64,000 bases of DNA from Polynucleobacter sp. MWH-UH24A (GTDB taxonomy: Bacteria; Pseudomonadota; Gammaproteobacteria; Burkholderiales; Burkholderiaceae): assembly GCF_018687475.1 (NCBI RefSeq), contig NZ_CP061292.1, positions 992,001 to 1,056,000 of the forward strand, in the 5' to 3' direction. The notes below the pieces were generated by a model. The model did no database searches and was not told the origin of the DNA. It worked only from the letters and a program-made list of their open reading frames with translations. How positions within the stretch are numbered: position 1 is the first letter of the stretch; every line of letters starts with the position of its first letter. Below are positions 45,488 through 55,700 of this stretch, piece after piece. The position numbers and the translations under genes were made by a program.

Positions 45488-46620
45488 GCCGCTGTCTCCT
45501 GCTTCCGATAAGGAATCTGTATATGAAAATCTGTATAGCCTGGACGACTCTCGCAGGCAATAAAGCCCTGATGCTGCTGTACAAAGGTTTGCGCGAGGGT
45601 TAAACCAAGACCACTACCACCCTCGCGTCCCGAGACCAAGGGAAAAAAGATACGCTCCCGAATCTCATCGGGAATACCAGGGCCGTTATCAATCACATGC
45701 AGATCCAAAGCCAATCGATGGCGTTGCTTTGCAATCGTGACTGAGCGTGCCACCCGGGTCCGCAGTTCAATTTGAGCAGTACCTCGCCGAATCTCATCGG
45801 ACAAGGCTTGGGCAGCATTGTGAACAATGTTTAGAACCGCTTGAATCAATTGTTCTTGATCACCCAAAATATCCGGCAAGCTGGTGTCATAGTTCCGAAT
45901 GATCTTTAAGCCCTGGGGAAACTCCGCTAATACAAGACTGCGAATGCGTTCTAAGACCTCATGAATATTCAGAGGCTCCATCGCATGTGCTTTACGATGT
46001 GGCGCAAGCAAGCGATCAACCAGTGTTTGCAGGCGATCGGATTCTTTAATAATGACCTGGGTGTACTCACGCAGGCCCTTCTCAGGTAACTCAAACTCGA
46101 GCAGTTGCGCCGCCCCCCGAATACCACCTAGGGGATTTTTAATCTCATGCGCTAAATTACGCATGAGTTGTTTATTCGCTTCCACCTGATGCGAGACGCG
46201 TTCATCGCGCTCGCTACGCAGCTGTTGGTCAATCGGAAACCACTCCATCATCATGAGAGTTGGGTCTTCCAACATCGCAATCACGACATGCACCGCAAGA
46301 GGCTCACGATAGATTTTTCCGGGAACCGAGTACAGCACCAATTCTTGGCGCTGAGCTGCAGCACGACCGGCAAAGACCTCATCGATCATGTGATTTAGGG
46401 ATTGGTTCTCACCAAAGAGGTCATACAAGGTTAAGCCTTGTAAGCTCTTTCGAGATAAATCGAGCGATGCTTCGGCAGCGGCATTGGCGTAGACTAAGTC
46501 TTTGGTAGCCCCCACAAAAACCAATACCGAGTTTGGCATCTGGTCGAGCATGCTAGAAACAAACGGGGCAGCCACTGGCGCACCAGCAACCGCCCCTTCA
46601 ATGAATGGATTACGCAACAT
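45484..46620 (-). CDS. ntrB: nitrogen regulation sensor kinase NtrB
   Basis: Soluble histidine kinase/phosphatase acting on NtrC in response to PII. About 378 residues: N-terminal PAS domain (about 23-90), HisKA with His158 (LMRNLAHEIKNPLGGIRGAA) and the ATPase domain (LIQAVLNIVHNAAQAL; DNGPGIPDEIRERIFFPLVS; GSGLGLTLAQTFV). No membrane helices. The ATG at 46618-46620 gives MLRNPFIEG; a TTG five codons upstream is less likely. It lies 23 bases after glnA and overlaps ntrC in ATGA. Confidence 0.96.
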   Translation of the reverse strand: MLRNPFIEGAVAGAPVAAPFVSSMLDQMPNSVLVFVGATKDLVYANAAAEASLDLSRKSLQGLTLYDLFGENQSLNHMIDEVFAGRAAAQRQELVLYSVPGKIYREPLAVHVVIAMLEDPTLMMMEWFPIDQQLRSERDERVSHQVEANKQLMRNLAHEIKNPLGGIRGAAQLLEFELPEKGLREYTQVIIKESDRLQTLVDRLLAPHRKAHAMEPLNIHEVLERIRSLVLAEFPQGLKIIRNYDTSLPDILGDQEQLIQAVLNIVHNAAQALSDEIRRGTAQIELRTRVARSVTIAKQRHRLALDLHVIDNGPGIPDEIRERIFFPLVSGREGGSGLGLTLAQTFVQQHQGFIACESRPGYTDFHIQIPYRKQETAA

Positions 46621-46643
46621 AGAGCGCGCAACCAATCAAATGC

Positions 46644-48059
46644 TTACAGCGAGTAATACATATCAAATTCGATCGGATGCGTGGTCATTCTGAAGCGGGT
46701 TACCTCTTCCATCTTCAGATCAATGTACGCATCGAGCATCGAATTTGTGAACACGCCACCGCGGGTCAAGAACTCACGATCCTTGTCCAAGCACTCCAAG
46801 GCTTGATCCAAGCTATGGCATACGGTTGGGATCTTTGCATCCTCTTCCGGTGGCAGATCATAGAGGTTCTTATCAGCAGCCTCACCCGGATGAATCTTGT
46901 TCTGCACGCCATCTAAGCCCGCCATCAACAAGGCCGAGAATGCCAAGTATGGATTCGCTAGTGGATCAGGGAAGCGGGTCTCAATACGACGACCTTTGGG
47001 ATTGGCAACGTATGGAATACGAATCGATGCCGAGCGGTTGCGTGCTGAGTAGGCCAACTTCACGGGTGCCTCAAAGCCTGGCACTAAACGCTTATATGAG
47101 TTTGTACCTGGGTTGGTAATGGCATTGAGTGCGCGCGCATGTTTGATGATGCCGCCGATGTAATACAAGGCAAATTCCGATAATCCTGAGTAGCCATTAC
47201 CTGCAAAAAGGTTCTCACCATTTTTCCAGACTGACTGATGCACGTGCATGCCTGAGCCGTTATCACCAACGACTGGCTTTGGCATAAAGGTTGCGGTCTT
47301 GCCATAGGCGTGCGCCACGTTCTGTACCACATACTTTTGCCAAATGGTCCAATCGGCGCGTTGCACGAGCGTGCTGAACTTGGTACCCAACTCATTTTGA
47401 CCTTGACCAGCAACTTCATGATGATGCACTTCCACTGGAATTCCCAAGGACTCCAGAATCAAGCACATCTCCGAGCGCATATCTTGGAAGGTATCAACGG
47501 GTGCGACGGGGAAGTAACCACCCTTCTTACCGGGACGATGGCCAGTGTTACCGCCTTCAATCTCTAATCCAGATGACCATGGTGCTTCTTCGGAATGAAT
47601 CTTCACCGAGCAACCCTGCATGTCAACATTCCACTGCACACCATCAAATACGAAGAACTCAGGCTCTGGACCAAAGTAAGCCGCATCACCCAAACCAGAG
47701 CTCTTTAAATACGCTTCGGCGCGCTTCGCAATTGAACGTGGATCGCGGTCATAGCCCTTACCGTCGGATGGCTCAATCACATCGCAGGTAAGAACCAAGG
47801 TTGGCTCTTCATAGAATGGATCGACATAGGCTGCGGTTGGATCAGGCATCAACAACATGTCAGACGCCTCAATCCCTTTCCATCCAGCAATCGATGAACC
47901 ATCGAACGCATGACCACTCTCAAATTTATCTTCGTTGAATGCTGAAATCGGAACTGATACGTGTTGCTCTTTTCCCTTGGTATCCACAAAGCGGAAATCC
48001 ACAAAAGTACATTCCTTTTCTTTGACTAATTTCATTACGTCTGCGACAGTTTTGGTCAT
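46644..48059 (-). CDS. glnA: glutamine synthetase type I
   Basis: Assimilates ammonia into glutamine; dodecameric GSI-beta type, 471 residues. Blocks: [17 protein letters not shown], the latch/metal region [33 protein letters not shown], the glutamate-site [18 protein letters not shown] and the adenylylation site Tyr400 in NLYDLPPEE, so it can be regulated by GlnE. AGGAGAG lies before the ATG. The upstream 187 bases hold a sigma54 promoter and two NtrC boxes. ntrB and ntrC follow, making a glnA-ntrBC operon. Confidence 0.98.
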   Translation of the reverse strand: MTKTVADVMKLVKEKECTFVDFRFVDTKGKEQHVSVPISAFNEDKFESGHAFDGSSIAGWKGIEASDMLLMPDPTAAYVDPFYEEPTLVLTCDVIEPSDGKGYDRDPRSIAKRAEAYLKSSGLGDAAYFGPEPEFFVFDGVQWNVDMQGCSVKIHSEEAPWSSGLEIEGGNTGHRPGKKGGYFPVAPVDTFQDMRSEMCLILESLGIPVEVHHHEVAGQGQNELGTKFSTLVQRADWTIWQKYVVQNVAHAYGKTATFMPKPVVGDNGSGMHVHQSVWKNGENLFAGNGYSGLSEFALYYIGGIIKHARALNAITNPGTNSYKRLVPGFEAPVKLAYSARNRSASIRIPYVANPKGRRIETRFPDPLANPYLAFSALLMAGLDGVQNKIHPGEAADKNLYDLPPEEDAKIPTVCHSLDQALECLDKDREFLTRGGVFTNSMLDAYIDLKMEEVTRFRMTTHPIEFDMYYSL

Positions 48060-48103
48060 GCAACTCTCCTCGATGAATAGATAAAGCGTTTTTCAACAAC
48101 ATG

Positions 48104-48118
48104 GCGCTAACCATGCCA
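48104..48118 (-). promoter_or_regulatory. sigma54 (-24/-12) promoter of glnA
   Basis: On the minus strand TGGCATG-N4-GCGC: the -24 GG and -12 GC are exactly 10 bases apart, as required by the TGGCAC-N5-TTGC consensus. The two bases before the -12 GC are GC instead of TT, the main deviation. Transcription would start about 12 bases downstream, near 48092, 33 bases before the glnA ATG. Confidence 0.72.
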
Positions 48119-48178
48119 ATTCCGATTTAATACATGGAATGAACTGTACTCGTGCGCAATTGCACGAAATCACCATTT

Positions 48179-48195
48179 TGCACTATTTTGGTGAA
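48179..48195 (-). promoter_or_regulatory. NtrC binding site 2 upstream of glnA
   Basis: TTCACCAAAATAGTGCA on the minus strand: only two mismatches to TGCACCA-N3-TGGTGCA. Its centre is about 94 bases before the predicted transcription start. Confidence 0.7.
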
Positions 48196-48217
48196 TAAAT
48201 AATGATTTAGTCGGTTT

Positions 48218-48236
48218 TTGCACAATAAAAGTGCAA
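48218..48236 (-). promoter_or_regulatory. NtrC binding site 1 upstream of glnA
   Basis: TTGCAC-N7-GTGCAA, a perfect inverted repeat of NtrC type. Its centre is 40 bases upstream of site 2, that is, about four helix turns, so dimers would sit on the same face. Confidence 0.78.
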
Positions 48237-48246
48237 TAAAGATGAT

Positions 48247-49068
48247 TTATTGGTGAATAAAGACCTCAAAGCCCAGGTCAGCAGTGCCTAATTTGAGCTT
48301 TTCAAGGGCCATTGGCACGATATCCGCATCACCCTTCACGCCTAACTCGATATGGCGCTTGGCAAACACCCCACCCCGGATCGGATCGCCGACCGAGGGC
48401 AAGCTAAATACTTTGATGCCTTCAAATTCAGACTCAACCGATTCCATGAGTGGCGTTAAGGTCGATTCAATCCCGCTGGGCACAATAAAACTCTGCTCAA
48501 GCCAATTGGTTTGATGAAAAAGCTCACGGTAGTGCTCATCCAAACACCAGGCCATCATCGGTGCAGCCATCACCGGAAATCCCGGGAAAAAATGATGCTC
48601 ATGAATCCGAAACCCCGGAATCTGGTTATAGGGATTAGGAATGATCTCGCTACCTACTGGAAACTCACCCATCTTAAAGCGATGTTGATTCTCAGGACGA
48701 TTGAGATCGGCTTTGATGGGATCACCCTCGGCACTGGCAATAATGCGCGCAGTGATTAACGCTTTAGCTTGCGGATGCAGATTAAGATCAACACCCAAAG
48801 CACGAGCAGCGGCCTGTCGTGTATGGTCATCGGGTGTTGCACCGATACCGCCAGTACTAAAGACCACATCACCGCTCGCAAACGTCTCTTTGAGGGTTTG
48901 CGTAATTTGATTGGGATCATCGGCCACATAACGAGCCCATGACAAGTGCAAGCCCCGCTCGCTCAATAACTCAATCATCTTGCTTAAGTGTTTATCACTG
49001 CGGCGACCTGACAAAATCTCATCACCAATGACGATTAATCCAAAGCGACGCTGCTCCTCCCTAACCAT
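48247..49068 (-). CDS. CinA-type molybdopterin-binding domain protein (competence/damage-inducible family)
   Basis: A 273-residue protein with the MoCF-biosynthesis/CinA N-terminal domain: FGLIVIGDEILSGRRSDKHL, DVVFSTGGIGATPDDHTRQA and FFPGFPVMAAPMM. The C-terminal nicotinamide-nucleotide deamidase domain of full-length CinA (about 400 residues) is absent, as in many YfaY-like single-domain proteins. Precise activity is unknown; full-length relatives act in pyridine nucleotide recycling. It overlaps the EI24-type gene by 8 bases and ends just before the glnA regulatory region. Confidence 0.88.
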   Translation of the reverse strand: MVREEQRRFGLIVIGDEILSGRRSDKHLSKMIELLSERGLHLSWARYVADDPNQITQTLKETFASGDVVFSTGGIGATPDDHTRQAAARALGVDLNLHPQAKALITARIIASAEGDPIKADLNRPENQHRFKMGEFPVGSEIIPNPYNQIPGFRIHEHHFFPGFPVMAAPMMAWCLDEHYRELFHQTNWLEQSFIVPSGIESTLTPLMESVESEFEGIKVFSLPSVGDPIRGGVFAKRHIELGVKGDADIVPMALEKLKLGTADLGFEVFIHQ

Positions 49069-49930
49069 CGATCACTCCTGGGTTGGATGGATTAGTAATC
49101 AGAGTTGCTGAAGTATCAATCGTGTTCATGTGTTCTTTCTGACGCAATTGCTTGAGTGCATGCAATAAGAAATGACTAAACCAAAGAGCGGAGAAGATAA
49201 AGATTAGGGAATAGATCCATAGCGCTACAAAGGATACAAATGGAAATAGGACTAAGGCCAATACCGAGGTGGCCCAGAAAAATGTCGGTACCGCGCCGAT
49301 CATGCCAGCGACCACACCCATCCCTAAAAGAGTCCAGCGATGCTCTTCAAGTAATTGGTTGCGCTCATCAGGGGTTGCGTGATCTAGCAAAACATCGTAG
49401 GCCATGAGGCGCATGGTTAACCAACCCCACAAGAGTGGCGGCAAAATTGCAAAGAGTGGTGGGATCCACCATACCGGCAAAGTCAGCATCACTAAGGCCA
49501 AGCAAATGAGTGCGGACCACAGGGTGTAAAAGAAGCTACCAATAAAGCTACCGCCTTTGATACGGTCTAAGCCTTCGTAGGCTTTTTGTTTGACAACCGA
49601 ATCAACCACAGCAGGAACGGTTGAGAATGCAATAAAGACCAAGAGGCTAATGGCAATAATTGGTATTAATAGGATCACTAAGAACAAGGGTGCGATCCAA
49701 GCGCGTGCCTCATCAAAGCCAACGTACTCAAGGCCCGATTGAATCCAACTCGTGAAGATCGATGCGGTTAAGAAGGTGCGTAGCATCTCTAGTGCAGGCG
49801 ACCAGATCAACCAAATCACTACGCCCCAAAAGATCGACACAATTAAAAATGGACGAAAGCTCAGCCACAGCATTTTTGGGTGCATGGTACCAACCAATGC
49901 CAAACCCAAGGAACGAATTAAATCAGACAA
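49061..49930 (-). CDS. EI24/CysZ-like integral membrane protein
   Basis: A 289-residue membrane protein with about six hydrophobic helices; the pattern HPKMLWLSFRPFLIV near the N-terminus and WWIPPLFAILPPLLWGWLTM fit the EI24 domain (CysZ-related) group. CysZ imports sulfate in enterobacteria; whether this one does is unknown. The start is TTG at 49928-49930, with GGAG five bases upstream; an overlapping ATG is out of frame and stops at once. It overlaps the CinA-type gene by 8 bases and follows the hydroxylase gene by 18 bases. Confidence 0.83.
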   Translation of the reverse strand: MSDLIRSLGLALVGTMHPKMLWLSFRPFLIVSIFWGVVIWLIWSPALEMLRTFLTASIFTSWIQSGLEYVGFDEARAWIAPLFLVILLIPIIAISLLVFIAFSTVPAVVDSVVKQKAYEGLDRIKGGSFIGSFFYTLWSALICLALVMLTLPVWWIPPLFAILPPLLWGWLTMRLMAYDVLLDHATPDERNQLLEEHRWTLLGMGVVAGMIGAVPTFFWATSVLALVLFPFVSFVALWIYSLIFIFSALWFSHFLLHALKQLRQKEHMNTIDTSATLITNPSNPGVIDG

Positions 49931-49948
49931 TCATGCTCCTTTATCTAC

Positions 49949-50947
49949 TTAGCTGACCGATTTAGATTTGGTCTCTGTTGACCGAGGCAGATCCAATAAA
50001 TACCGCAGGGAATGCATAAGACCCCGCCATTGCTGCACTAGAAGATTATTCGATACCTCGAGATTACGAACGCCCGTTGGAAAAACACGCTTCTCAAACA
50101 CGGCTGTACCAAATGCCAGATCCCACCAAGGAAATAACACACCAAAATTACAACCACCTAATACCCCGGGCTTACCTGGCGCATCATGGCCATAGCCTAC
50201 TGCGTGGTGATAGCGATGAAATAATGGGGATACTAATAAATACTTTGCAGGGCCAAGATCAATCTTTAGATTGGCATGCTGCCAGCTCTGCACCAACTGC
50301 CCCACTACAACCAAAAATATAAATTGTCCAGGCGGTACGCCAAAGATCAAAGCAAAGAAAGCAAAAACCATTGCCCGCATCACATCATCAACGATGTGAT
50401 TACGATCATCCGACCAAGCGGTCATCCGCGTTTGGCTATGGTGCAAAGCATGCAACTGCCACCACCAATGAAAGCGATGCGACGCGCGGTGATACCAGTA
50501 GTCAATGAAATCCAATATCACTAAATAGATCAGAAAACTAACAATGGGGATGGTAGTTACACCCGGGATCCAGCCCTCAACGTTAAAGCGCTCAAAGCGC
50601 CAATCGTGCAGGACACCAGAGAGGTAGAAAAATAAACTGGAGAACAGAATAAAGAACGCGCCATGGAATAAACCTAAGCGATGGATCATCGTATAAAGTA
50701 TATCCGTACGCACATACGATCTTGCATCGATTTGGGTCTCCGCTGGATTGATCCGCTCCCAGGTCCTAAACACAATCGCAATGATCAAAATCTGAATCAC
50801 ACCCAACATGAACCATTCGGTGCCATCAAACAAATCTTCAGCCCATGCCATCGCTCCGGCATGGAACAAAAGGGGTTCGACCATCTGCGTATACAACCAA
50901 GTGTGCAAATCCGCGTAGATGTCTTGAATCGATTGAATCAGGCTCAT
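49949..50947 (-). CDS. sterol desaturase / fatty acid hydroxylase family protein
   Basis: A 332-residue membrane di-iron oxygenase of the fatty-acid-hydroxylase superfamily. The histidine clusters are intact: YWYHRASHRFHWWWQLHALH followed by HSQTRMTAWSDD, and HRYHHAVGYGHDAPG near the C-terminus. Several hydrophobic helices precede them. Substrate could be a hopanoid, carotenoid or fatty acid; nothing nearby identifies it. GATAAT six bases before the ATG suggests a leaderless start, beside the stop of the deacetylase gene. Confidence 0.9.
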   Translation of the reverse strand: MSLIQSIQDIYADLHTWLYTQMVEPLLFHAGAMAWAEDLFDGTEWFMLGVIQILIIAIVFRTWERINPAETQIDARSYVRTDILYTMIHRLGLFHGAFFILFSSLFFYLSGVLHDWRFERFNVEGWIPGVTTIPIVSFLIYLVILDFIDYWYHRASHRFHWWWQLHALHHSQTRMTAWSDDRNHIVDDVMRAMVFAFFALIFGVPPGQFIFLVVVGQLVQSWQHANLKIDLGPAKYLLVSPLFHRYHHAVGYGHDAPGKPGVLGGCNFGVLFPWWDLAFGTAVFEKRVFPTGVRNLEVSNNLLVQQWRGLMHSLRYLLDLPRSTETKSKSVS

Positions 50948-50953
50948 GCCTCT

Positions 50954-50959
50954 ATTATC
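50954..50959 (-). promoter_or_regulatory. -10 box 6 nt before the hydroxylase start
   Basis: GATAAT, then AGAGGC, then ATG (50947-50945). The AGAGG is too close to the ATG to serve as a normal Shine-Dalgarno. Confidence 0.35.
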
Positions 50960-50960
50960 G

Positions 50961-51710
50961 TCAATTCGGGATCAAGGCGAAGCAGAAGCCGCGTTTTTTC
51001 CAGTTCTCAATGAGGGGCTCGAGTACCGCGGGCGCCCACGGATCCTCGCGGGACCAAATCCCCAAATGGGCAATGGCAATATCGCCATTCTTGAGACCTC
51101 GACTAGCCTGCTCAAGCAACTTTGCATTCGGAAAACGCTTTGAGTCCAACTCATCGCCCAAGAAGCCGCTTGGGGACCAACCGATATGGCGATAGCCACA
51201 CCGCTCACCCATGGCAATTAGTCGAGGAGAGGTCTTACCACCTGGTGCACGCCAGATGGGATCAATTGGTTTACCCGTTAGCTCTTGAAAACGGGTGCTT
51301 ACTTTGGATATTTCGGTACACAGTTGAGCTTGATCAAAACGAATTGCTTTGCCGGCGTTCTTACCAAACTGAGGTCTTAAGAGCACATCACTCTCACCAG
51401 CATCTTGAACCCAATAGCTGTGATCGTAAGTATGACTGCCAAAACGATGGCCCTCTTGAAGCCTTGCTTGCCAATACCCCTTCCATGAATCATCTAATGA
51501 ATAACCGCCCTGTTTGGTTTTCTCATTCGCTAAAAAGAAGGTGGCTTTGATGTTCTGCTGCTTGAGAACCTGAGCAATGTACTCAGCAACCGCCATATTG
51601 CCGGTATCAAAGGTGAGGTACGCCGAATTTTTGCAAGTATTGGTTTGAGCCAAGCCAAGTTGGCTCCAGAGGATGCATGCGCCGATCAATCCATACCGAA
51701 TCATTCGCAT
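50961..51710 (-). CDS. polysaccharide deacetylase family protein (NodB-like), secreted
   Basis: About 249 residues with a signal peptide (cleavage likely after GLA-QTNT). The NodB fold is recognisable: motif 1 is YLTFDTGNM, motif 2 GSHTYDHSYW with the H-x3-H metal pair, and motif 3 IWRAPGGKTSPR. In motif 1 the usual TFDDG reads TFDTG, so the metal-binding second Asp is replaced by Thr while the catalytic first Asp remains. It may have altered metal use or be a subfamily trait. Substrate (peptidoglycan, chitin-like or exopolysaccharide) is unknown. It lies 10 bases after the beta-propeller gene. Confidence 0.87.
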   Translation of the reverse strand: MRMIRYGLIGACILWSQLGLAQTNTCKNSAYLTFDTGNMAVAEYIAQVLKQQNIKATFFLANEKTKQGGYSLDDSWKGYWQARLQEGHRFGSHTYDHSYWVQDAGESDVLLRPQFGKNAGKAIRFDQAQLCTEISKVSTRFQELTGKPIDPIWRAPGGKTSPRLIAMGERCGYRHIGWSPSGFLGDELDSKRFPNAKLLEQASRGLKNGDIAIAHLGIWSREDPWAPAVLEPLIENWKKRGFCFALIPN

Positions 51711-51720
51711 GCGAGACTCG

Positions 51721-52707
51721 CTATTCCCACTTCGCCCGGGGATAGAAAAAGACGCCGTGTGGAGAACGCCCTACCGGAATCACATCAATTAGTTTCATCG
51801 AGGGTACATCAATCACGCCCACTCGTTTTGAGAAGCGCAAGGTGACCCATAAAGTTTTACCATCGGGCGTTAACTCCATATCGTCAGGCCCTGCAGGCAA
51901 ACCTGTAATTTCACTGATCTTCTCAAGCGTTTGCATGTTCAACAAACTGATCGAGTTCGCCACACGATTCGTCACAAAAACATGCTTCTTATCACCCATC
52001 GGTCGAAAGTTATGCGCTCCATTGCCGGTTTTGATTCGCTTAATCTCTTTTTGATTGCGCCAATCAATCACCTGCACATAATCAGCCCCAGTAATGCCAA
52101 CCAATAAATATTGATCATTAGGAGTCATCCACAACCCGGCAGGCACGGGTCCAGTGCGCATACGCCAAACGATCACTTGTTTATCCAGATCAATCGCCAC
52201 CACTTCGGCAGAATCTTGCAATGTCACAAATGCCAGTTTGCTATCGGCTGTAAACGCAATATGACTCGGGGTCTTCGCAGCAGGAATGGATTTGGCTAAC
52301 TTAAAGTCAGCGCCATTCGCTGCATACACATCCACACGATCCAAGCGATTGGCTGCCGCCACAAACCATTTATTGTTTGGTGAATACCCAATTTGGTAGG
52401 GATCAATAATTTTGGGAATCCGCCCTGTAATCTCACCGGTCAATGGGTTGAGTAAGGCGATGTCATCGCCCACCGCATTGGCAACGAGAAGGGTTTTCTC
52501 ATCCGGGGTCATCATTAAATGATGCGGCTCCTTGCCAACATAAAAGGTTTTTGTAACCTTGCGCGTTTGCATGTCGATGAGACTTACCGTTGCTTCGCCA
52601 GAGTTCAGAACAACTGCGAGCTTAGGTTCGGCGGGTGCAGCAAACGCTGCTGAAATCCCCAGCAATGAGGCTAATAGAGTAAATACGAGTCGTTGAATTA
52701 ATTGCAT
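51721..52707 (-). CDS. periplasmic YVTN/YncE-like beta-propeller protein
   Basis: A 328-residue secreted protein: signal peptide (about 1-23, ending AFA-APAEP) then repeated blades of about 40 residues such as HHLMMTPDEKTLLVANAVGD, YQIGYSPNNKWFVAAANRLD, SHIAFTADSKLAFVTLQDS and DMELTPDGKTLWVTLRFSK. This is the YVTN/cytochrome-d1-type seven-blade propeller pattern, without haem-binding CxxCH. Function is unknown; such proteins often bind metals or partner with dehydrogenases. First gene of a five-gene minus-strand run, with a TACAAT box six bases before its ATG. Confidence 0.85.
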   Translation of the reverse strand: MQLIQRLVFTLLASLLGISAAFAAPAEPKLAVVLNSGEATVSLIDMQTRKVTKTFYVGKEPHHLMMTPDEKTLLVANAVGDDIALLNPLTGEITGRIPKIIDPYQIGYSPNNKWFVAAANRLDRVDVYAANGADFKLAKSIPAAKTPSHIAFTADSKLAFVTLQDSAEVVAIDLDKQVIVWRMRTGPVPAGLWMTPNDQYLLVGITGADYVQVIDWRNQKEIKRIKTGNGAHNFRPMGDKKHVFVTNRVANSISLLNMQTLEKISEITGLPAGPDDMELTPDGKTLWVTLRFSKRVGVIDVPSMKLIDVIPVGRSPHGVFFYPRAKWE

Positions 52708-52713
52708 AGCGTG

Positions 52714-52719
52714 ATTGTA
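52714..52719 (-). promoter_or_regulatory. -10 box 6 nt before the beta-propeller start
   Basis: TACAAT, then CACGCT, then ATG (52707-52705). No ribosome site. Confidence 0.5.
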
Positions 52720-52738
52720 AGGCCGAGCCTTGCAGGCA

Positions 52739-52761
52739 TAGGCCTAATAACTCTAGGCCTA
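52739..52761 (-). terminator. hairpin immediately after the hrpA stop
   Basis: Two TAGGCCTA arms (52739-52746, 52754-52761) around a 7-base loop, starting right after the hrpA stop codon. There is no U-run, so it may be a weak or Rho-assisted terminator or an mRNA 3' end. Confidence 0.4.
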
Positions 52762-55700
52762 TTAACGCAAACTGGCTAAGACCTTCTCAAGGCGCTTGAC
52801 CGACATTGGCATGGGGGTCTTGAGCTCTTGAGCAAATAAGGCAACCCGTAACTCTTCGAGTTGCCACCGGAACTCGCGTAAGCGCGTATTGTGCTCATCA
52901 TTCATCCCAAGCATGCCTTTGCTCTCTTGCACCATCCGCTGCCACGGTCTCGCAACCGATTCCCAATCGCGCTGGTTTTGGGCATCCCGGCTGGCATTGC
53001 TGCGAAGTTTATCAATCCGTAGTGCAATCGCCTTGAGGTAACGTGGTAGATGCACCAAATGCTCATAAGGAACCTGTTTGACAAACTGCGAATGAATCAA
53101 TCCTTGCAATTGCGACCGCATATCGTCGTAGGCACTACTCGATAGGGCTTTGGCTGCAATTAACTTCTTATGCAATTCCGCATACTCTTGCAAACTGGCT
53201 AAGACATGTTTAGCGATCTCACCTGCAATCAGCATGAGTCGCGGTTTACCCTGCTTTAGCGATTCCTCAAACTGCATTTTGTTGGTGGGCTCTTGGTTCT
53301 GCAGCATGGCACGTTCAATGGCCATCATTCCAATATGCTCAATCAACTCTTCAACCGACCCCAGTTGAATAAAGAGTAAGCCGATTTCGCGGGCATGGGG
53401 TAATTGTTTATGCAAAGCCTTCGTATGCTCTTTTAGAACCACGCTGTACAAGCGACATAAACCTTGTCGATGAACCCGTTTGGCTTCTGCTGGGTCATCA
53501 AATACTTCAAACTCGACCGCTGTTTTGCGATCCACCAATGCCGGATAGCCCTGAATCGTTTGGTTCCCCCGGGTCATGGTGACGGTTTGTGGTAACTCAC
53601 CAAAATCCCAAGCCTGATAACTGCCCTTCTGAATAGGCGATGCTTCTGCTTGATCGGTTTGTACAGTGTTTATATTGGTATCGGCAAGGCTTTGAAAAGC
53701 CTCTCGCGCCATTCCACCGTATTCGCTACGCAAGCGATTTAAATTACGTTCTAACTCAAGTTGCCGGCCATGTTCATCAATTAAACGAAAGTTCATGTGG
53801 CAATGCGCTGGCAAGGCCTCAGGCCGAAAGTCAGATCGCTTAATTTCAATGGGATTTTGATTGCGGATAAAACGCATGAGGCAATCGGTGAGATCGCCCT
53901 TTCCGAAGGAGTTGCCATCTAGCCGTTCTTGAACAAACTGTTTAGCACTTTCTGGCAAAGGGATGCAATGGCGGCGGATCTTTTGCGGTAAGGATTTAAG
54001 GAGGAGTTGCACTTTCTCAACACAAAGGCCTGGTACGAGCCACTCTGCCTGAATGGCATCGACTTGATTGAGAACGGTGATTGGCACAATTAGGGTGATG
54101 CCATCCTTGGGGCTGCCTGGTTCAAAGTGGTAACTGGTTTGCAGGCTTACGCCATTCATCACAATTGTCTTGGGGTAACGGTCTGCACTAATGCCTGCTG
54201 CTTCATGGCGCATCAGGTCTGATTTCTGAAGTCGCAGACTCTGATCTTTTTGTTCCAAATTGACACGATCTTCCTCAAGCCACGCTTGAAGACCGCTGCG
54301 GCTATAGACCGTCTCTGGAATTCGTTCGCGATAGAACGCGCACAGTAGCTCATCGTCTACTAAGACATCAGGACGGCGTGATCGATGTTCCAGCGCCTCA
54401 ATCTCTCGGATTAGTTGACGGTTGTGCCAAAAGAAGGCAAATAATTTACCGTAGCGGCGTTTTGCTTCGGCTTGGGTCTCGCGTTCTAAAGCTGGTGTGT
54501 CGACCTTACCAAACATCTCACCATCAACTAACGCTTTCTGAATAAACAACTGATGGGCTTCGCTTGCATCATGGGGGGCATAGGCCACCCGTCGACCGTG
54601 GTAAACCGGTAAACCATACAGCGTGGCGCGTTCAAACGCTAAGACCTCGCCGCGTTCTTTATCCCAAAACGGGTCACTCAGCGACTTCACTAAGCGGTGT
54701 TTAGCAACCCGCTCAATCCACTGTGGTTCGATCTTAGCCAGGGTTCTGGCATACAAGCGGGTGGTCTCTTGAATCTCACCAGCCACAAACCACGCCCCCA
54801 CCTTTTTACCCAGACTCGATCCTGGCCAAATAAAGAGACGAATCCCCCGGGCTCCAAGATAATCGCCTGCTTTATTGCCGCGTTGATCGCTTGCGTCTTC
54901 ATCGCGCTTGCCAATATAGCCAAGCAGACCGGTGAGGAGTGCTGTATGAATTTGTTCATAGGTTGCTGGTGTTTGATTTTCTTTCCAGCCCTTCTCCGCC
55001 AGTAAGACATGCAATTGCCCATGCACATCGCGCCACTCACGAAGTCGCCTTGGTGAGAGAAAAAGACTGCGGCACTGATTCTCAAGCTGCCGATTACTTT
55101 GTTTATGTTTAAGAGCCTCTTGATACCAGTTCCACAACTTCACGAATGACAAAAACTCAGAGCGCTCATCCGCAAATTGCAAGTGGGCTTGATCAGCCGC
55201 ACTGGCAAACTCCATGGGTCGTTCACGCGGATCTTGGCAGGCCATGGCAGAAGCAATAATGGTGAGCTCTTTGAGTGCCTGCTGCTCACGCGCGGCCAGT
55301 AGGATGCGCCCAATGCGGGGATCTAAGGGTAACTCCGCTAGTGCCTTCCCTATTGCACTCAGTTGAACCCGATGTTGCCCCTGTAAATCAGGCTCGGTGG
55401 TGCTCTCAATCGCACCCAGCTCCTCTAAAAGCTGCATGCCGTCGACAATTGCACGACCCAAGGGTTTATCAATAAAAGGAAATTGTGCGATGTTCGGTAG
55501 GCGCAAAGCAGCCATGCGCAGAATCACCGCGGCCAGAGAACTGCGCAAGATCTCTGGATCGGTATATGCAGGACGCCCTTGATAATCCGCCTCACTGTAG
55601 AGGCGAATACAAATACCGTCGGCTACACGGCCACAACGACCCGCACGTTGATTAGCGGCTGCCTGAGAAATCGGCTCCACTTGGAGTTGCTCAACCTTGT

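Noticed and set aside
48150..48167. Perfect inverted repeat TCGTGC-N6-GCACGA between glnA and its NtrC sites as a third NtrC box
   Set aside because: The half-sites are in the opposite order (GTGC...GCAC) from the NtrC consensus; it may be another operator, but I cannot assign it.
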